The notes: generated by a model from the sequence alone, not told the origin. Positions 1 to 6,111 are shown, numbered from the stretch's first letter. The stretch: 6,111 bases of DNA from Methanoregula sp. (GCA_030653335.1 JAURZP010000226.1:1-6111), one strand, 5' to 3'. Numbers and translations are program-made.

Positions 1-45
1 GATTCAGTGCCCTTTGACATCGTGATAGTTAATCTCAAACCTTGA
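1..45 (+). CDS. Possible 3' end of an upstream gene (partial, 14 codons)
   Basis: Frame 1 is open from the window edge to a TGA at 43-45 and reads DSVPFDIVIVNLKP. The other two plus frames stop within the first 24 bases. The hydrophobic beta-strand-like run FDIVIV flanked by polar residues looks like real protein, and resembles a strand of an alpha/beta fold such as a response-regulator receiver, but 14 residues cannot identify a family. If real, the gene would run in the same direction as the large gene and end 89 bases before it, which is close enough for co-transcription but far enough for a separate promoter. The open frame could be chance; most of the gene would lie outside the window. 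Confidence 0.3.
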   Translation, partial: DSVPFDIVIVNLKP

Positions 46-96
46 CCTGATTAATTTTACTTCATCGCCCAATTAAAGGCACGGAAGATTGTAATG

Positions 97-120
97 TTTG
101 AAAATAGAGCAATTATAATA
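97..120 (+). promoter_or_regulatory. AT-rich promoter candidate for the large gene
   Basis: The spacer becomes almost pure A/T just before the gene. Two overlapping readings exist. TTTGAAAATAG (97-107) could be an archaeal TATA box, since its centre lies about 33 bases before the ATG and would give a very short or absent leader. TATAAT (114-119) matches a bacterial -10 box, but no convincing -35 box lies 16-18 bases upstream. The sequence alone does not decide between them, and transcription could also come from the upstream gene. Confidence 0.3.
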
Positions 121-124
121 AGGG
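119..124 (+). promoter_or_regulatory. Weak ribosome-binding site TAAGGG
   Basis: TAAGGG at 119-124 leaves 10 bases before the ATG at 135, slightly long for a Shine-Dalgarno site. A second purine run, AAGGGA at 128-133, is only one base from the ATG and too close to act. The start is supported mainly by the protein: the nuclease-like domain begins around residue 11, and the next in-frame ATG (residue 33) would remove its first helix. Confidence 0.35.
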
Positions 125-134
125 CGCAAGGGAC

Positions 135-3100
135 ATGACCGATAAAGAAAAAAATCTGATTAATCCTGCTTCTTCAGGATCATTAGGGGCATTTTTTGAA
201 ACACGGGTCCAGGCTGCATTTGTAGTCTTCATGCTAACGAGCAGGATTTCACCTTGTTTACCCCAATGGCCTATTCAAAAAATAAAACTGCAAGGACGTT
301 ATGCGGGGTTCAATATTGATGATTTCATTGTTTTTACAAAAGATGAATCTACGGGTCAAGAAGCAAAACTTTTAGCTCAAATTAAACGTTCAATAACAAT
401 AACGGAAGAAAATGATACTTTTAAAGAGGTAATTCAAGCAGCTTGGACGGATTTTAATAATCCTGATGTTTTTAATAAAGAAACGGACGTATTTGCCCTT
501 ATCACCGTTGTCTCAGATACAAACCTTAGAACAATTCTGGATTGGGCACGACATTCTGAAGATGAAAAAGAATTTCTCTATAAGATTAGCAAGGGAAAAT
601 TCAGCAGCGAAAGGAAACAAAATCTTCTCAAAGCATTCAGGACACAATTACAAAATGCAAATGGGGGACTTGCCCTTTCGGATCATCAACTTTGGGATTT
701 TTTAAGACACTTCTATCAATTGGGATATGATCTGGATTCGGATTCCAGTAGCATTCTCCAGTTAGTACTATCACTGATTTCCAAAAGTTCCAATAATGAC
801 CCGTCGTCAATTTGGGAAAAGATCCTCGGAGAAGTACAATCATTCAATCCAGATGCGGGGACACTTTCGCTACTTACAATTTCGAAAGAAATACGTGATT
901 CTCTCGATACGAAGAAAAATCCACACTTCGCTCATGACCTCAAAAAATTGAATGAAAGAGGTAAATACATCATTGATGGGATAAGGTCAGAAATTGGCGG
1001 ATTTCATGTCAAGCGTCCGGAACTACTTGCCCAGCTTATTGAAAACAGTGCAGAAAATAAATTTGTCATCCTTTTAGGGGAGAGGGGTTGTGGAAAGTCC
1101 AGCCTCGTTCGAGAATTTACTGGCGACTTAATTGGAAAAGAACCTGTATTTTGCCTTCGAACAGAGGATCTTGACAAACCCCATCTGGATAACGTTTTTT
1201 CAGCAATAGGTCTGACAAGTTCTCTCGGAGATCTTGAAGAAGGTCTCGCCTTAATGCCGAAAAAATACCTTCTCATAGAGTCTTTGGAAAAATTACTCGA
1301 ACTTCAGAACAAAACCGCATTTAACGATCTGATTCAATTTATTCAACGACATCCCGAATGGACAGTAATCGCAAGTTGTCGAGAATATGCTTTTCAACCA
1401 ATATCTTTCACGTTTCTTCAACCCTCCGGTGTTGATTATGTAACTATACCGATCAGTGGATTCAATGAAGACGATATCACACAATTATGCGAGAAATTTA
1501 AAATTCTAAAACCTTTTGCAGAAAATCTGCTTCTCAAACCTTTGCTGAAAAACCCGTTCTTAGCGGACCTGGCTTACCGGGTTATCTATAATGGCAAGAC
1601 GTTTTCAAACAGCGAGGGCGAACGGGAATTTCGGGAAGCCGTCTGGAGTGATATAATCTCAAAAGAATCTGAGAGAACAGACGGCATGCCAATAAAGCGA
1701 CGGCGAGCGTTTATCGCTGTCGCAGTAAAACGGGCAAAACAAATGGTTTACGAAGTCACTAGTACTGAATTCGATGCCAATGCATTATTTAAACTTGAAG
1801 CCGATAATTTGATTCATCGGAATCCATCAAATTCCCGCGTCCGGCCAGATCATGATGTTTTTGAAGATTGGGCAATTGTTGAATATATTGAAGAGAAATT
1901 TCAGTCATCTACTGGGGAAACCAAAGAATTCTTAGACTCAATAGGTCACGAACCGGCAATGAATCGTGCTTTTCGTTTGTGGCTTAATCAAAAATTAAAA
2001 GATGGGGCGGATATCAAGCCCTTGATTCTGTCAATATTAAACGACGAGAAGATTGAAAAAATCTGGCAAGATGAAACAATAACTGGTGTACTCCAGGGCC
2101 AAAACTCACTTGGGTTTCTCTGCGAATTAAAAGATCAATTATTTGCGAAAGATTGCGAACTTCTCAAACGATTCTGTTTTATTCTACAAACTGCATGCAA
2201 AATTCCCAATCAGGAGTTATTGAGTCAGCTGGCAAATAAAAAAGAAATGACAGGATATCTGTCCCATACTATTTTCCTAAAACCATATGGCCCGGGCTGG
2301 GATGCTGTAATTCATTTCTTGTTTATTGAAAAACAAAATATTTCAAAAAGTCTTTTACCTCATGTTTCTTCGGTTCTCGAAGAATGGTCCTCGCAAATTC
2401 ACATAGACAACGATCTGCCCCCTAATTCTCGCGAAGTTGGCCTTCTCGCGCTGCATTTGCTAAATGATATCAAGGACTCGTATAGAGAGGAGGATGAAAT
2501 AAAAAAATTACTAAATGTCATTGTCCGTATTGTTCCGGCGATTCAGAACGAATTCCATAAACTTCTGGATACCGACTTGTTTCAAGAAGATAGTAAAAAG
2601 CGTCGACCGCGTTATATCGACGATCTTGTCGCCATCGCTCTGCGGAAGCAAGAAACTAAGTTCTTGTGCAAATACGTTCCAGACACAGTCATCAATATTG
2701 CGTGGCACGAATGGATCAAAGTACCATCAGACGATGATGATAACAGAGGGTGCGGATATAGAGATGCAGAAGAGTGTTTTGGATTAGATAAATACAAGAC
2801 AGATATGAAATTTTTTCCGCCGAGTGGAGAAAAAGGGCCATTTTCTTCCCTACTTCGATCTACATCAGCAAACGGATTGGATTTCATCTTAGGATTCCTT
2901 AACACAACTGCCGATAGTTACGCCCATTCAGAATTCGATGATCCTGATAAATTCCCGAATTTGCCAGACGATATGAAGTCAACGGGGGTTCAGGAAGTTG
3001 AAATTATCCTGAATGACGGATCGAGAATTAAACAATATTGTTCGAAACGTCTGTGGGTCGGATATCGGGGTCATGAAGTAATTCCGTATATTTTGCAATG

Positions 3101-5258
3101 TGCTCTGATGGCACTAGAGAACTGGATGATCGATCTTGTGACGATTTTTGATCGTCCTGAAATTTTTGAAGCTCTTTTCAGTAAAGTTTTACGGCGGAGC
3201 AACTCGGTCATGCCGACCGCTATCCTGGCGTCGATTGCTACCGGTTTTCCGGAGAAACTAGGACAAGCAGTTCTCCCAATTCTAAGAACACCCGAGTTTT
3301 ACGGTTTAGATTTGAACAGGATGGTTCACGAACGTGGAGGGAGCGAAACAAATTTGTTTGTACCGAAAATCGATCCTTTGGCCGATCTCTATATAGAAGA
3401 AAGACGCAAAGCCGCATTACGGCCCTGGCGAAAAAAAGATATTGAATGGTTGATTGGATATCTCCAATTCACAAGTCAAAGAGGAGAGATCTTAAAAATC
3501 CTCGACGATCTGCGGTCCAAGACCGGAAATGATGAGAACTGGAGATTCCGGTTCCATAGAATTGATAGCCGTGACTGGAAGCCAGAAGTTGATAAAGAGA
3601 ACAGCAAGATCATATTCGCTCCACAAAATATGGAGCCCGATTTAATTGAAATCCAAAAGAAAACTGAATCTGAGCAGACATTGAATAATCGATTTTATTC
3701 ACTGTGTCTGTGGTCGGACAAACTTCTGAAAAATGAGAAATTGGATCGAGAATATTATGCTACATGGCGTGATGCATATGAAGAAATTGAAAGTTTATTG
3801 ACGATTATCCAAAGCAATACAAAGGGTGATGCTTCAGACATAGTATCATCGGGATTATTTTTATTCTCCGGAGGTCTCATAAAAGGAGCAGCAGTGTTGT
3901 TACGAGACCACCACGATGAAATTACAAATGAGAATTTTTCTTCAGGTTTCGATTTAATCCTCAATGCAATCATTGTTGGTGCGAATTCAGGAAATCCTGC
4001 CGCAATTATGGATGAAACAGATTCAAGCGGTGCTGCTGCAGCCTCTTCCGTTCTCCCAATTTTTCTGGATTTTGCATCAAATGACGAAGAGAAGATTATT
4101 GTCAAGACGATCATAGCCATCGCACTAACGCACGTAAATAAAAATGTTCGAATCAAAGCGGCTAACGGTGTGAGAAGCTATCTCTGGCAGCGAGATACTA
4201 TTTTTGCTCATAAATGTATTCTTGGAATTATAGAGTACTCCCGATTAGAGGAATTGGAACAAAGAAATTTCAAGAAAATAGATGAGTCGAATGAGTGGCT
4301 TTTTGATTTTCGTGAAAAAATCGCATGTGGGGAAATTATATCGGACATAACGAACATTACATTCGATTCCCATAGCCCAGAGCACTTGTTGATCTCTTGT
4401 TCAATGATTCCCAACGGTTCAACTGATCCAGAGCATATCTTCCTTATCTCACGAATGTTGGAACTCTTCGGAAAGGTGGAGCAAGATGAAGAGTCTCCTG
4501 ACAACCATGTTAGAAAGAGGAATAGAGAAAGAATGGATTACAAACTTCCTACAGAATTTGGAAAATTATTGTCTGACCATTTATTCAACATTTCAGAAGT
4601 TGAAATCAAACAAAAATATGAAGAACAATTACAGTTACTCTGCGACACAGCTCCAGATCTAGTAAAATGGGTTTTAATGTGGACTTTCGTATCGGCAGAC
4701 AAGACAAAGAAACGAGATCGCTATTGGGAATTATGGAGTAAGTTATCAGTACCTATGCAAAAAATCGCGATAAAAAATGCTGAAAATCAATCTCGATCGA
4801 ATAGATATGAAGATGACCTGGTAAAAAACCAGCACAAATTAATTCGTGATATGTTATTTTCGGATTTGCAACCGAACCAAGTCGAATATGAGCGTGATAA
4901 TCTCATTCAAGGAAAAGATCTAATAATCAATTTTATTGACGCTGCCGGTGTAAACTCGGTAGTTTTTGAGTCCGCGAGCAAGTTGATGTTTCAATATCCA
5001 GATGTTTTTTTTGATTCAGGAATAAAAATACTTGCAAAACATCAGAAGGCCATTGGTGGAACCCAGTTATTTTCTCGAAATTCAACGTTTTTTCTCGAAA
5101 TGTGTATTAATCGTTTTTTAACTGAAAATAGTAAATCGATGTCGAAGATACTATATCAATCGTGTCAGATTTTATTAGACGCTCTCGTAGATACAGGATC
5201 CTCTGGGGCATATTATCTCAGGGAACAAATGGTCCGTTCAAGAAAGATCGCTAATTAG
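135..5258 (+). CDS. Avs-like STAND NTPase with N-terminal Cap4/PD-(D/E)XK nuclease-like domain
   Basis: This 1707-residue protein is a probable anti-phage immune receptor. Residues about 11-225 look like a Cap4/DUF4297 PD-(D/E)XK nuclease: E22 in a GAFFETRVQ helix, D62-D63 before a beta strand, then Q82-I-K84 as the catalytic Q-x-K. Residues about 285-590 form a P-loop NTPase: Walker A GERGCGKS at 315-322 (K321), a Walker B-like strand YLLIESLE at 378-385 with Glu at both acidic positions, and a sensor-1-like ASCR at 413-416. An HDVFEDWA motif at 573-580 resembles the segment closing the winged-helix part of STAND proteins. The remaining 1,100 residues are soluble, charged and mostly helical, with an acidic patch (D866-D869) and a HEAT-like repeat near 1333-1350. 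There is no signal peptide or membrane segment, so it should act in the cytoplasm. Length and order match Avs (AVAST) proteins, in which the C-terminal repeats recognise a phage terminase or portal and activate the nuclease. Domains are read from motifs; the Avs role and trigger are inferred. Another Cap4-NTPase defence protein is the main alternative. Confidence 0.8.
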   Translation: MTDKEKNLINPASSGSLGAFFETRVQAAFVVFMLTSRISPCLPQWPIQKIKLQGRYAGFNIDDFIVFTKDESTGQEAKLLAQIKRSITITEENDTFKEVIQAAWTDFNNPDVFNKETDVFALITVVSDTNLRTILDWARHSEDEKEFLYKISKGKFSSERKQNLLKAFRTQLQNANGGLALSDHQLWDFLRHFYQLGYDLDSDSSSILQLVLSLISKSSNNDPSSIWEKILGEVQSFNPDAGTLSLLTISKEIRDSLDTKKNPHFAHDLKKLNERGKYIIDGIRSEIGGFHVKRPELLAQLIENSAENKFVILLGERGCGKSSLVREFTGDLIGKEPVFCLRTEDLDKPHLDNVFSAIGLTSSLGDLEEGLALMPKKYLLIESLEKLLELQNKTAFNDLIQFIQRHPEWTVIASCREYAFQPISFTFLQPSGVDYVTIPISGFNEDDITQLCEKFKILKPFAENLLLKPLLKNPFLADLAYRVIYNGKTFSNSEGEREFREAVWSDIISKESERTDGMPIKRRRAFIAVAVKRAKQMVYEVTSTEFDANALFKLEADNLIHRNPSNSRVRPDHDVFEDWAIVEYIEEKFQSSTGETKEFLDSIGHEPAMNRAFRLWLNQKLKDGADIKPLILSILNDEKIEKIWQDETITGVLQGQNSLGFLCELKDQLFAKDCELLKRFCFILQTACKIPNQELLSQLANKKEMTGYLSHTIFLKPYGPGWDAVIHFLFIEKQNISKSLLPHVSSVLEEWSSQIHIDNDLPPNSREVGLLALHLLNDIKDSYREEDEIKKLLNVIVRIVPAIQNEFHKLLDTDLFQEDSKKRRPRYIDDLVAIALRKQETKFLCKYVPDTVINIAWHEWIKVPSDDDDNRGCGYRDAEECFGLDKYKTDMKFFPPSGEKGPFSSLLRSTSANGLDFILGFLNTTADSYAHSEFDDPDKFPNLPDDMKSTGVQEVEIILNDGSRIKQYCSKRLWVGYRGHEVIPYILQCALMALENWMIDLVTIFDRPEIFEALFSKVLRRSNSVMPTAILASIATGFPEKLGQAVLPILRTPEFYGLDLNRMVHERGGSETNLFVPKIDPLADLYIEERRKAALRPWRKKDIEWLIGYLQFTSQRGEILKILDDLRSKTGNDENWRFRFHRIDSRDWKPEVDKENSKIIFAPQNMEPDLIEIQKKTESEQTLNNRFYSLCLWSDKLLKNEKLDREYYATWRDAYEEIESLLTIIQSNTKGDASDIVSSGLFLFSGGLIKGAAVLLRDHHDEITNENFSSGFDLILNAIIVGANSGNPAAIMDETDSSGAAAASSVLPIFLDFASNDEEKIIVKTIIAIALTHVNKNVRIKAANGVRSYLWQRDTIFAHKCILGIIEYSRLEELEQRNFKKIDESNEWLFDFREKIACGEIISDITNITFDSHSPEHLLISCSMIPNGSTDPEHIFLISRMLELFGKVEQDEESPDNHVRKRNRERMDYKLPTEFGKLLSDHLFNISEVEIKQKYEEQLQLLCDTAPDLVKWVLMWTFVSADKTKKRDRYWELWSKLSVPMQKIAIKNAENQSRSNRYEDDLVKNQHKLIRDMLFSDLQPNQVEYERDNLIQGKDLIINFIDAAGVNSVVFESASKLMFQYPDVFFDSGIKILAKHQKAIGGTQLFSRNSTFFLEMCINRFLTENSKSMSKILYQSCQILLDALVDTGSSGAYYLREQMVRSRKIAN

Positions 5259-5269
5259 GACACCAACCC

Positions 5270-5277
5270 TTTTTTTT
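5270..5277 (+). terminator. T-run terminator after the large gene
   Basis: Eight consecutive T start 11 bases after the TAG stop at 5256-5258. No stem-loop precedes them, so this is not a bacterial intrinsic terminator, but it fits archaeal termination, where an oligo-T tract in the non-template strand is enough. Confidence 0.45.
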
Positions 5278-5309
5278 GACAAATATCTAAAATCCCTACA
5301 AAACAGTTC

Positions 5310-5334
5310 CGGGCAGGGAATTTCTCCCCGCCCG
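5310..5334 (-). terminator. Hairpin, probable minus-strand terminator
   Basis: CGGGCAGGGA (5310-5319) and TCCCCGCCCG (5325-5334) form a 10-bp stem around a 5-base loop. On the plus strand one position is an A/C mismatch (5315 and 5329). On the minus-strand RNA it becomes a G-U pair, so the stem is complete. After the stem the minus strand reads GAACTGTTTTGTAGGG, with only a short T-run. It lies about 87 bases beyond the stop of the minus-strand gene fragment, as expected for a terminator between convergent genes. Confidence 0.45.
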
Positions 5335-5355
5335 TCTACCCCTGTTATCCCCAAA

Positions 5356-5379
5356 GGGACACTACAATATCGATGTCCC
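5356..5379. repeat. Small inverted repeat GGGACA/TGTCCC
   Basis: A perfect 6-bp inverted repeat (5356-5361 with 5374-5379) spans a 12-base loop. It is followed at 5401-5416 by a second short stem (CCGGGTG with CACCGG, one bulged G). With the 5310-5334 hairpin this makes three stems in the convergent intergenic space. They could fold the 3' end of either transcript; chance is possible for stems this short. Confidence 0.35.
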
Positions 5380-5420
5380 GACCCAAACCAGTTTCGTTTT
5401 CCGGGTGAAACACCGGAATC

Positions 5421-5692
5421 TCAAGGCACTCCTGATGAGATGATCCCGACAATCTGCTGAGCTGTAGCAGGGTCCAGGACCCGGGCCAGCACCCGCCCCG
5501 CCATCGCAACGAACAGTGCCCAGAAGACACTCTTCACCTGCTCGTTTTTCCTGAACGCATCGATCACCGGATCCGTATCCGCCTTCATCCCGCGCTGGAT
5601 CAGCTTTGGCAGGAAGACAAAGAGCGGCAGGAACAGAAATCCTGCCGGCCCGGCTGGACCCCGAGAGGATCCCCAAATACACTGGCCATCAT
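5421..5692 (-). pseudogene. Frameshifted small membrane-protein-like gene
   Basis: The 3' part, from the TGA at 5421-5423 up to about 5660, is clearly coding by its G/C-rich third positions and protein character. It reads PAGFLFLPLFVFLPKLIQRG (about 5589-5648), a likely membrane helix with basic residues after it, then a polar linker, then VFWALFVAMAGRVLARVLD (about 5472-5528), a second hydrophobic or amphipathic helix, and ends IVGIISSGVP. This frame has no start codon before the first helix and is closed by a stop at 5721-5723. A start-like MMASVFGDPLG lies at 5660-5692 in another frame. Joining the two needs a one-base deletion or two-base insertion near 5655-5662, within a G/C-rich stretch. 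The family is not recognised. It runs convergently to the large gene. It could be true decay or a sequencing or assembly error; without the repair only a 55-codon ATG frame (5421-5588) remains. Confidence 0.6.
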
Positions 5693-5743
5693 CGCCGCCA
5701 ACCCGAACTCGCCGAATCGCTCACTTTCTCAGTGCCCCCGGTT

Positions 5744-5887
5744 CTAGAGAAGCACGACGGGTCCATCCAATCCGGTTCCGGGTCCGTCAATCAAAAGAGA
5801 GCCCGGTCCCGCCCCCCCCATGCGCCGATACGAGAGCGAGCAAGCCAGCCCCGACAAAACCCGGCCGGACCGGTCCGGCGCATTCAT
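5744..5887 (-). pseudogene. Possible 5' remnant of the broken minus-strand gene
   Basis: A 47-codon frame starts at ATG 5885-5887 (MNAPDRSGRV) and ends at TAG 5744-5746 (GLDGPVVLL). It is in the same frame as the MMASVFGDPLG segment downstream, separated by that TAG and a TGA at 5729-5731. A minus-strand run of eight G (5812-5819) sits inside it, and the two alternative frames across it also read as short plausible peptides, so slippage could have disturbed the frame. It may be the decayed upstream part of the same gene, or random open sequence in GC-rich DNA. No family is recognised. Confidence 0.2.
5864..5879. repeat. 16-bp perfect palindrome
   Basis: GCCGGACCGGTCCGGC is identical to its own reverse complement over all 16 bases. 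It lies just inside the ATG of the possible minus-strand remnant (5885-5887), where an operator-like site could act on that transcript. GC-rich DNA yields such palindromes more often than AT-rich DNA, so function is unproven. Confidence 0.5.
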
Positions 5888-5944
5888 TCCTGCGATCAGA
5901 AAATTTCCCGGGCCCCAAACGGGAATCGCACCGTGATTCTTTTA

Positions 5945-5993
5945 GGCCGGATCGTGTGCGGGCAAAAAAAATATTTTCCTTATTGATCCGGCC
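5945..5993. repeat. 9-bp inverted repeat bracketing an A/T tract
   Basis: GGCCGGATC (5945-5953) and GATCCGGCC (5985-5993) are exact inverted copies separated by 31 bases. The loop holds an A/T-rich run at 5964-5984. The right arm is also part of GATCC-GGCCCG-GGATC (5985-6000), a smaller inverted repeat, so GATCC half-sites recur. Confidence 0.6.
5964..5982 (-). promoter_or_regulatory. TATA-like element for minus-strand transcription
   Basis: On the minus strand the sequence is GGAAAATATTTTTTTTGC, the only strongly A/T block in the surrounding GC-rich DNA. AAAATATTTT is compatible with an archaeal TATA box. It lies about 80 bases upstream of the ATG at 5885-5887 and would serve the broken minus-strand gene. 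Its place inside an inverted repeat suggests a regulated promoter, but this is inference. Confidence 0.3.
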
Positions 5994-6009
5994 CGGGATC
6001 CCAAGGTTG

Positions 6010-6048
6010 CCTCCGTCGGAGACCTCCCTCCCGGGAGACCTGGAGGTC
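6010..6048. repeat. Cluster of overlapping hairpins and a 16-bp-spaced direct repeat
   Basis: Three stems overlap: CTCC-GTC-GGAG (6011-6021), the 10-bp palindrome CTCCCGGGAG (6028-6037), and GACCTCC with GGAGGTC (6021-6027 with 6042-6048) enclosing it. The octamer GGAGACCT also occurs twice, at 6018-6025 and 6034-6041, 16 bases apart. Several folds exclude each other. Possible roles are a protein-binding site or a structured RNA. Confidence 0.45.
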
Positions 6049-6062
6049 CCTGAGAGAATTCT

Positions 6063-6097
6063 GGTACAACGAAGCCCGCAACGGTGCCGGTTGTACC
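6063..6097. repeat. 8-bp inverted repeat GGTACAAC/GTTGTACC
   Basis: The arms at 6063-6070 and 6090-6097 match perfectly around a 19-base loop. The plus strand continues TCTTTTCCC, so it could be a weak terminator for a short plus-strand RNA. It could also be a regulator site for a gene beyond the window. It does not fold as a tRNA. Confidence 0.5.
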
Positions 6098-6111
6098 TCT
6101 TTTCCCAAAAT

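Larger units (their letters stand above)
5888..6111. other. Gene-free, GC-rich region dense in inverted repeats
   Basis: No frame here has convincing start, length and codon character. Besides the repeats listed separately there are short stems at 5905-5925 (TTCCCG/CGGGAA) and 5923-5939 (GAATC/GATTC, followed by four T). The area lies upstream of the minus-strand gene fragment and would hold its promoter. No tRNA, rRNA, CRISPR repeat or transposase was seen. Confidence 0.5.

Noticed and set aside
3755..4156. 133-codon minus-strand open frame inside the large gene
   Set aside because: It is antisense to a continuous coding frame with clear protein character, and has no ribosome site or domain.
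4818..4832. CTGGT/ACCAG stem with an all-A loop
   Set aside because: It is a 5-bp stem inside the large coding frame, expected by chance, and has no following T-run.
5070..5101. 12-base direct repeat TTTTCTCGAAAT, 20 bases apart
   Set aside because: It lies within the coding sequence, in different frames, and is low complexity. Chance is the simplest explanation.
5276..5281. TTGACA, a bacterial -35 match
   Set aside because: No -10-like sequence lies at the right spacing and no plus-strand gene follows. It sits at the end of the T-run.
5345..5530. 61-codon minus-strand open frame with a plausible tail (IPVFHPENETGLGRDIDIVV)
   Set aside because: Its first half is a shadow of the fragment coding frame. 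The tail could be a third frameshifted piece, but the fragment already ends naturally at 5421, so I do not claim it.
5362..5682. 106-codon minus-strand open frame (MYLGILSG...)
   Set aside because: It overlaps 5421-5660, where another minus-strand frame gives membrane-helix protein with G/C-rich third positions. This frame is Cys/Gly/Arg-rich and looks like a shadow.
5606..5986. 126-codon plus-strand open frame opposite the broken minus-strand gene
   Set aside because: The composition is Arg/Pro/Gln/Ser-rich with no domain-like hydrophobic pattern, and it overlaps a minus-strand frame with far better coding character. It is open because the DNA is GC-rich.
1..6111. CRISPR array, tRNA, rRNA, transposase or integrase
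   Set aside because: Reading both strands shows no regularly spaced repeats, no cloverleaf, no rRNA-like sequence and no transposase-like or recombinase-like protein.

Overview
The window holds one very large, intact gene in AT-rich DNA, followed by about 850 bases of GC-rich DNA that carries a broken minus-strand gene and many short inverted repeats. The large gene (135-5258, plus strand) encodes a 1707-residue protein. It has an N-terminal PD-(D/E)XK nuclease-like domain of the Cap4/DUF4297 type, a central P-loop NTPase of the STAND/NACHT kind, and a C-terminal region of about 1,100 mostly helical residues. This is the layout of Avs (AVAST) anti-phage sensors, single-protein immune receptors in which the C-terminal repeats bind a phage protein, the NTPase oligomerises, and the N-terminal effector cuts DNA. 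The Avs-like role is inferred from the architecture.

Layout. Positions 1-45 may be the last 14 codons of an upstream plus-strand gene. Positions 46-134 are an AT-rich spacer with the promoter and ribosome-binding candidates. Positions 135-5258 are the defence-type gene, followed 11 bases later by a run of eight T (5270-5277). Positions 5310-5416 hold three small hairpins; the strongest suits termination of minus-strand transcription. Positions 5421-5692 on the minus strand contain a clearly coding, GC-rich, membrane-protein-like fragment that has lost its frame near its 5' end. Further possible remnants run up to about 5887. Positions 5888-6111 have no gene I can support but are dense in inverted repeats, including one that brackets an A/T-rich, TATA-like tract.

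Organism. The base composition changes sharply at the end of the big gene: about 37% G+C in a sampled gene line (2161-2220) against about 72% in a sampled flank line (5461-5520). This suggests that the large gene was acquired by a GC-rich host. The bare T-run after the stop, TATA-like tracts and the character of the GC-rich flank would fit a euryarchaeal methanogen (Methanomicrobiales-like). This is a low-confidence impression, and a bacterial host is not excluded.

No partner gene is visible next to the large ORF, so if it is a defence system it probably works as a single-gene module. The damaged neighbour suggests an accessory locus where genes are gained and lost.
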